Positions 4,832 to 9,204 of a stretch of 9,204 nt of DNA are shown piece after piece. Position 1 is the stretch's first letter; every line of letters starts with the position of its first letter. The notes under the pieces are model-generated. The model worked only from the letters and a program-made list of their open reading frames with translations. It did no database searches and was not told the origin of the DNA. Origin of the DNA: an uncultured Phenylobacterium sp. Its GTDB lineage: Bacteria > Pseudomonadota > Alphaproteobacteria > Caulobacterales > Caulobacteraceae. Both the position numbers and the translations under genes were made by a program. The stretch lies in contig CAMFIW010000069.1 of assembly GCA_945952355.1 (NCBI GenBank), forward strand, positions 1-9,204. The letters run 5' to 3'.

Positions 4832-6528
4832 GCCTTCCCCAGGTCTTCGCGCGCCGCGACCGGCAAGCGCACGCCGAGCTTCGGCCGCCAGCGGGCGCCC
4901 GCGCGTTCGACCTCCACCGGAACCGTGGCGACCTCGGGCTGGGTCTTGATGCGATAGACCAGGGCCGCGACCATCCCCATCATCATGAACTGCAGGGTGT
5001 GGTTCTCGGTCTGGCTGAAGATCGACTTGATGATGAAGAAGGCCACGAGCGCGATGCCCGTGGGGATCAGGAAGGTCCGCTCGCGTTCCTTCGGCGGCGC
5101 AACCACGCCGTACTTGGCCGCGAAAACGATCACCAGGATGATGGTCGCATAATAGACCAGGAAGCCCAGCACGCCGTAGTCCAGCGCGACGAGCAGGTAG
5201 TAGGTGTCGATGGTCAGGACGCCGGCGAGGTTGTGATAGTCCAGCGCCTCGGCGCCCATGCCGATGCCGTAACCCCAGGGGTGACTGAGGATCTTCGGCA
5301 TCCCCGCCGCCACCTGGGCCGAGCGGCCTTCGTTCGAATAGGAGGTGTTCGATCCGCCCCAGACCATGTTGTGCAGTCGCTGCACGAAGAAGGTCGCCGC
5401 CATGAACGCGCAAAACACCGCCGGATAGGAGAGCACGACGGCGGGCCCCAGGATGCTGCCCTTGACCAGGCGCCAGCGAAGGACGCCCCAGCACAGCAGG
5501 TAGAGCAGGCACGAACAGAAGAAGCCCACCATGCCCAACCGGGCCCCGGTGCCGAGGATGGTGTAGAAGATGAAGGGGATCGACAGGCCGGCCGCGACGC
5601 GGATCCAGGGCTTGTAGCGCTCCATCATGAAATGGATGACGAACGGCGTGGTGAGCGCCAGGTACTCTGCGAAGCCCAGGCTGGTGGAGTGGGTGCCCTG
5701 CAGTCGGTACTCGTCCGTGCCGAGGCGCCGGGCGCCCTGCAGGACGCGCGAGACATATTCGTCCTGAACCTGCAGGAAGCTCGGGATATGGCCGGCCCAC
5801 GGGACGTGCTGTTCGCGCTTCTCCTCGATGCCGACCAGGCACAGGACCACGGCGGAGATCCACATGATCGCGGCCCAGCGCTCGGCGTTGCCGGGCTTCG
5901 AGAAGATCCAGGCCGCGACGAAGAACATCACGGTCCAGCTCACCTGGGTCTCGACGAGCGTGTTGATCGAGTCGGCCGGGTGCTTGGAGAAGACGATGGA
6001 GACCACCTGGATGATGGCGAACCCGCCAACCAGCTTCCACAGGTAAGGAATGGCGCGCAGAATCCGCGCAAGCTCCGAGCGGAAGTCCTCCGAGACCGAC
6101 ACGCAGATCAGGAGCATGAAGGACAATGGGAAGCCGATCAGGCGGATCGCCGTGATCCAGGGCAGGCCCGGCGGCACGATGGCCAGGTAGTTGGGCCAGA
6201 GCAGGGCCGCGTAGAGGAAGGCGAAGAACAGGAAGCCCAGCGGGCGTGTCGGCGCGCGCCGGATGTCGGGCAGGGCCCAGACCACGCACATCGCCACGAG
6301 CACGAGAGGGGCGGCGAACTGCGGGATGAGGTAGGGCGTGGTCAGGGCGTAGAAGAAGCCGGCCACCAGGCAGAACAGGGTCAGCAGGGGCAGCGCGATC
6401 CAGGCGGCGACCCGGCGCCAACCGGTGAGCTCCGGAATGTAGGGTGCGATCACGAACGGTCGTGACAGGGGCTTGGCCTGGGGCCTGGGCCGCGACTTCA
6501 ACGCATTCTCGATTAGGGTCTTGAACAC
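4828..6528 (-). CDS. O-antigen polymerase/ligase-like polytopic membrane protein (Wzy/WaaL family)
   Basis: This 566-residue protein is mostly hydrophobic, with roughly 12-14 membrane segments by eye (for example about 38-62, 66-86, 97-118, 124-143, 160-181, 195-210, 217-235, 284-303, 309-328, 331-350, 359-384, 440-473, 487-505, 511-526). Wzy_C/O-antigen-ligase features are HSTSLGFAEYLAL (280-292), GTGARLGMVGF (326-336) with Arg330, a long extracytoplasmic loop at about 385-435 with HPWGYGIGMG (416-425), and TIDTYYLLVALDYGVLG (439-455). Such proteins polymerise undecaprenyl-linked repeat units (Wzy) or ligate glycan to an acceptor (WaaL) in the periplasm. In a locus with an initiating transferase and glycosyltransferases, polymerase is the likelier role, but the two cannot be separated here. 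The start is GTG 6528, with only a distant AGGGA upstream, so the exact start is less sure. A short charged cytoplasmic tail follows about residue 527. Confidence 0.88.
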   Translation of the reverse strand: MFKTLIENALKSRPRPQAKPLSRPFVIAPYIPELTGWRRVAAWIALPLLTLFCLVAGFFYALTTPYLIPQFAAPLVLVAMCVVWALPDIRRAPTRPLGFLFFAFLYAALLWPNYLAIVPPGLPWITAIRLIGFPLSFMLLICVSVSEDFRSELARILRAIPYLWKLVGGFAIIQVVSIVFSKHPADSINTLVETQVSWTVMFFVAAWIFSKPGNAERWAAIMWISAVVLCLVGIEEKREQHVPWAGHIPSFLQVQDEYVSRVLQGARRLGTDEYRLQGTHSTSLGFAEYLALTTPFVIHFMMERYKPWIRVAAGLSIPFIFYTILGTGARLGMVGFFCSCLLYLLCWGVLRWRLVKGSILGPAVVLSYPAVFCAFMAATFFVQRLHNMVWGGSNTSYSNEGRSAQVAAGMPKILSHPWGYGIGMGAEALDYHNLAGVLTIDTYYLLVALDYGVLGFLVYYATIILVIVFAAKYGVVAPPKERERTFLIPTGIALVAFFIIKSIFSQTENHTLQFMMMGMVAALVYRIKTQPEVATVPVEVERAGARWRPKLGVRLPVAAREDLGKA

Positions 6529-6677
6529 GCGGCTTGCACGATCCCTGGCGGGCCGGCCCTCGGCCGGACCCCTTGGCGAATCCTACCCCGCTTTTGGGCC
6601 GGGACAGCTTTCGGGGTCGTTAAATGGCCTCGTCCCGCTCCGAGTGTTCGCCGGCAATTGTGGTGGAAGTACGAGCG

Positions 6678-6706
6678 GTGACCCGTCGATACACGCGGGC
6701 TAAAGC
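6678..6706 (+). promoter_or_regulatory. Candidate Caulobacter-type housekeeping promoter of the acyltransferase gene
   Basis: GTGACCC (6678-6684) matches five of seven positions of the Caulobacter -35 pattern TTGACGS. GCTAAAGC (6699-6706) matches seven of eight positions of GCTANAWC. The spacer is 14 bases, within the described 10-14. Transcription would begin near 6713, giving a leader of about 60 bases before the ATG at 6773. Confidence 0.45.
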
Positions 6707-6740
6707 AATTCGCAAGATGCGCCGTCCTAAGGGTGGCGTC

Positions 6741-6755
6741 CTTGCGACCCGCAAG
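6741..6755 (+). other. Hairpin in the acyltransferase mRNA leader
   Basis: CTTGCG (6741-6746) and CGCAAG (6750-6755) form a six-base-pair stem with loop ACC. It ends 17 bases before the acyltransferase ATG, just upstream of where a ribosome site should lie. Only a weak GGTGA follows it, so the stem may influence translation initiation. Confidence 0.35.
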
Positions 6756-6772
6756 AGCAGCGGTGAACCACG

Positions 6773-7867
6773 ATGCGTCTCGGCGACCTGAGCCTGAAAG
6801 CGGAAGACAACAATTTCACGCTCGTGCGGCTGATCCTCGCCTCGGCGGTGATCTACACCCACAGCTACTGGCTGGTGCTCGGCGTTTCCGAGAAGGACGA
6901 TCTCTCCGGCCTGCTGGGCGCGACGGTCTCGACCTTCGCCGTGGACGGCTTCTTCTTCCTCAGCGGATTCCTGGTCTATCCAAGCCTGCTTCGGCTCGGC
7001 GATGTCAGAAAGTTCCTGGTGGCGCGTGGCGCTCGCCTCTGGCCCGGCCTCTTCGTGTCGATCCTGGCCACCGTCGCGGGGGGCGCCGTCGTGACCAGCG
7101 CGGCGGGCCTGGCCTATCTCGGGGGCGATACGGCCAAGTTCGTCCTGATGAATGGGTCCTTCCTCGAAGGTTTCTTCAATCTCACCGGCGTGACCTGGCG
7201 CGGGGGCGAGCTGGCGCCGGTCAACGGCTCGCTCTGGACCCTGCCCTGGGAGGCGCGCTGCTATCTCGGCCTGGCCCTTCTGGGCCTTCTGGGCCTCACC
7301 CGGCCGGCTCTGATGAAGTGGGTGGTCCTGCCGCTCACCCTGCTGGGCGCGATCGTCTGGGACATTCCGGCGGTCCAGCATCTGGTGGCGTCGGTCGCCG
7401 GCGATGGCCTGGTCTTCAAGCTGAATCTCGCCGACCGCCTATGGCCGCTGTTCGCGCTGGGGGCCGGGGCCTATGCCTGGCGCGACCGCATTCCGATGAA
7501 CTGGGGAATCCTGGCCCTGCTGTTCGCGGCCTTGCTGGGCGCCAATCATTTTGGCGTCGGCCTCCACGTACGGGCCTTCTTCGTGGGATACCTCGTGCTG
7601 TGCTGCGGGCTTCTGACCGCCCGCCGGCTCCGAATTTCCGGCCGCTGGCCCGACTATTCCTACGGCATGTACATCTACGCCTTCCCGGTGATGATGGTGG
7701 TCCAGGGCGTGGCTCATTTCCGCACCTACCCGGCTCTGGCGCTGGCGAACTTCGCGGCCACCCTGCCCCTCGCGGCCTTGTCTTGGCATTTCGTGGAGAA
7801 GCCGGTTCTCGACGCCTTCAAGCGTCGCCGCACCCCGCAGGCCGAGCCCACCGTCCGCGCCGCCTGA
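6773..7867 (+). CDS. Membrane O-acyltransferase, acyltransferase family 3 (OafA type)
   Basis: This 364-residue polytopic membrane protein is predicted to transfer an acyl (often acetyl) group to hydroxyls of a cell-surface glycan. The family hallmark R-X10-H is present as Arg19 to His30 in VRLILASAVIYTH (18-30). Other family features are VDGFFFLSGFLVYP (57-70), RGARLWPGLF (85-94), NGSLWTLPWEARCYL (151-165), DYSYGMYIYAFP (294-305) and the C-terminal SWHFVEKPVLD (337-347). About ten membrane segments are visible and the length is usual for a stand-alone domain with no fused SGNH esterase. The start ATG 6773 lies just before the conserved N-terminal segment; the ribosome site is weak. A Caulobacter-type promoter lies about 70-95 bases upstream, and the gene diverges from the Wzy-like gene. 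It probably decorates the polysaccharide made by this locus. Substrate and acyl group are unknown. Confidence 0.92.
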   Translation: MRLGDLSLKAEDNNFTLVRLILASAVIYTHSYWLVLGVSEKDDLSGLLGATVSTFAVDGFFFLSGFLVYPSLLRLGDVRKFLVARGARLWPGLFVSILATVAGGAVVTSAAGLAYLGGDTAKFVLMNGSFLEGFFNLTGVTWRGGELAPVNGSLWTLPWEARCYLGLALLGLLGLTRPALMKWVVLPLTLLGAIVWDIPAVQHLVASVAGDGLVFKLNLADRLWPLFALGAGAYAWRDRIPMNWGILALLFAALLGANHFGVGLHVRAFFVGYLVLCCGLLTARRLRISGRWPDYSYGMYIYAFPVMMVVQGVAHFRTYPALALANFAATLPLAALSWHFVEKPVLDAFKRRRTPQAEPTVRAA

Positions 7868-7982
7868 CCCCTGACCGGCCTGGCCGCCATCGACATTTCG
7901 TGAAGACTCTGGGTCTAGGATCGCCGCCAGATTTCAGGCTGTCTCACCAACACCGCGCCGCCACCGTCCTCCGGACGCGAGA

Positions 7983-9204
7983 ATGGAATCGGCGCTGGGT
8001 TCCAACCGCGAGTCGATCATGACCACCCTGAGCGCGTCCGGATTCAACGCCACGCCGGTGACCGCCAGCCAGCTGATCCTGGCAAAGGTCCCGCCGGCCG
8101 CGCCGGAATCCTATGTCGCCACGGACCTCGGAGGTTTCTGGCTGGCGAGCGACCGCGCCCTGCCACTCGTCGAGCTTCGCGACAGGACGGGCCGCAGGCT
8201 CGGCGTCGCCGCCGGCCAGGTCTATAGCGAGTTCGACGCCCGGTTCCTGCCGGCTGGCGTGGTCGAGCTCCCGGTCGAGGTCGCCGACGCGGCGAGCCTT
8301 GAGACCGAGGTCGTCGCCAAGCTCTCGGGCATGTTCCTGCTGTTCACCACCGGCGACCTGCCGCGCCGGGTCTACCCGGATCCGGCAGGCTCACTCTCGC
8401 TCGTCTGGTCGGCCGGCGACGCGCGCGCCGCGTCCTCGCCGTCGCTGCTGTTGGACGAGGCCGCCTATGCCGCGCGCTTCCGCCCGGACCTGCACAAGGC
8501 CCTGGTCGAGCGTGAGGGCGCCGGGGGCTGGATCTCCGGAACGCTGACCGCCCACCGCGATGTGTGGCGCCTGCTGCCGAACCACTATCTCGACCTCGAG
8601 ACCTGGACCGCGCCGCGCTTCTGGCCACGCCCGGGAGAGTTCGACCAATGGCGCGATCTCGGCGCGGCCGCCCGAGGCGCCGCCGAAGCGTTGCGCAGCT
8701 TCGCTCACGCCGCCGCCGACCGGTTCCAAGTGGCCGCGACCCTGACGGCCGGTTTCGATTCCCGCCTGCTGGTCGCGACCTGTCACGACGAACTGGCGCG
8801 GACCGCCTTCTTCACCATCGACACCGGCGTGCCGATCGATGTCGACCTGAGCCAGGTGATCGCCAAGCGGTTCGGCCTGAACCACCGGATGATCCCGCCG
8901 AAGCTGGCCAGCGAGGCCCAGATGGCGATCTGGGACCGCGCGGTAGGCGACTGCATGATCGAGGCGCCGCGGCGCACGCACCTGACCCTGGGCGAACTTG
9001 CCGACCGGGATGCGGTCTTCACCGGCATGTACGGCGAGGTCGGGCGGTGCCGCCTCTACCGGCAGGATCTCCACCAGATCAACCAGGCGAAGATCGACGC
9101 CCGTTTCGTGATCGACCGCCTGACCTTGCCGGCCCATCCGGACCTGGTGGAGAATGTCGGCCAATGGTTCGACAGCCTTGCCGGCCAGCCCAACAGCGTG
9201 ATCC
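7983..9204 (+). CDS. Asparagine-synthase-like PP-loop protein lacking the glutaminase cysteine (partial, 3' end outside window)
   Basis: The frame stays open from ATG 7983 to the window edge (407 codons and one base). A second ATG at 8019 in the same frame is about equally likely; neither has a strong ribosome site. Numbering here is from ATG 8019. LTAGFDSRLL (242-251) is a variant of the SGGxDS ATP-binding loop of asparagine synthetases, followed by FFTIDTG (264-270), DVDLSQVIAKRFGLNH (274-289) and GMYGEVGR (336-343). The N-terminal part keeps the look of a decayed glutaminase domain: SGMFLLF (103-109), RRVYPDPAGSLSLVW (116-130), ASSPSLLLD (138-146), then LLPNHYLDL (185-193). However, it has no Cys2 and no cysteine at all before Cys255. 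Ammonia from glutamine is therefore unlikely; it may use free ammonia or another nucleophile, or have changed function. Relatives occur in polysaccharide loci, where AsnB-like enzymes can amidate uronic acids. The gap before it (7868-7982) has only weak promoter-like sequence. Confidence 0.85.
   Translation, partial: MESALGSNRESIMTTLSASGFNATPVTASQLILAKVPPAAPESYVATDLGGFWLASDRALPLVELRDRTGRRLGVAAGQVYSEFDARFLPAGVVELPVEVADAASLETEVVAKLSGMFLLFTTGDLPRRVYPDPAGSLSLVWSAGDARAASSPSLLLDEAAYAARFRPDLHKALVEREGAGGWISGTLTAHRDVWRLLPNHYLDLETWTAPRFWPRPGEFDQWRDLGAAARGAAEALRSFAHAAADRFQVAATLTAGFDSRLLVATCHDELARTAFFTIDTGVPIDVDLSQVIAKRFGLNHRMIPPKLASEAQMAIWDRAVGDCMIEAPRRTHLTLGELADRDAVFTGMYGEVGRCRLYRQDLHQINQAKIDARFVIDRLTLPAHPDLVENVGQWFDSLAGQPNSVI

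Noticed and set aside
3851..6465. Very long open frames on both strands overlapping the glycosyltransferase and Wzy-like genes
   Set aside because: They are low-complexity Arg/Pro/Gly/Ala products of high GC content, with no domain, and conflict with three clearly recognisable genes.
6553..6567. CCGGCC/GGCCGG hairpin upstream of the Wzy-like gene
   Set aside because: There is no T-tail and no clear relation to a start or promoter; short GC stems are frequent in such DNA.
6624..6791. 55-codon basic plus-strand ORF before the acyltransferase
   Set aside because: It overlaps the candidate promoter and the acyltransferase start, has no ribosome site and has a composition like out-of-frame GC-rich DNA.
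7276..7293. Two tandem copies of CCTTCTGGG
   Set aside because: They lie in frame in a membrane segment of the acyltransferase and encode a Leu/Gly repeat; this is ordinary hydrophobic-helix coding.

Overview
The window is GC-rich, densely coding and chromosomal in style. The protein families and a promoter matching the Caulobacter housekeeping pattern suggest an alphaproteobacterium, most likely Caulobacterales. That placement is an inference from style, not from a marker gene. The window is part of a surface-polysaccharide (exopolysaccharide, capsule or O-antigen type) locus.

Layout from left to right. (1) Bases 1-152, minus strand: the first 50 codons of an HxlR-family regulator, with a probable operator just upstream. 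(2) 282-1037, minus: a short-form polyprenyl-phosphate sugar-phosphate transferase, the initiating enzyme for lipid-linked glycan, followed by its own terminator. (3) 1163-1354, plus: a 63-residue single-pass membrane protein of unknown function, possibly read from a leaderless mRNA. It is separated from the next gene by a bidirectional terminator. (4) 1448-2791, minus: a WbpA-type nucleotide-sugar 6-dehydrogenase that supplies a uronic-acid donor. (5) 3024-4831, plus: two family-2 glycosyltransferases joined by an ATGA overlap, preceded by a possible 15-codon leader ORF that is also joined by ATGA. (6) 4828-6528, minus: a Wzy/WaaL-type polytopic membrane protein that converges on the second glycosyltransferase so closely that both stop codons lie in one CTAG. 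(7) 6773-7867, plus: an OafA-type membrane O-acyltransferase with a good candidate promoter. (8) 7983 to the window edge, plus: an asparagine-synthase-like PP-loop enzyme with no nucleophilic cysteine at its N-terminus, cut off by the end of the window.

A plausible pathway follows. The sugar transferase loads the first sugar phosphate on undecaprenyl phosphate. The glycosyltransferases extend it, in part with the uronic acid made by the dehydrogenase. The membrane protein polymerises or ligates the repeat unit. The acyltransferase decorates it, and the asparagine-synthase-like enzyme may amidate or otherwise acylate a carboxylate. No flippase, chain-length regulator or exporter is seen here, so the locus probably continues outside the window.

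I found no CRISPR array, tRNA, rRNA, insertion sequence or phage gene. I see no clear evidence of a wholly new system. The most distinctive points are the glutaminase-deficient asparagine-synthase-like protein beside a uronic-acid pathway, the coupled leader ORF, the shared-stop convergence and the small membrane protein.
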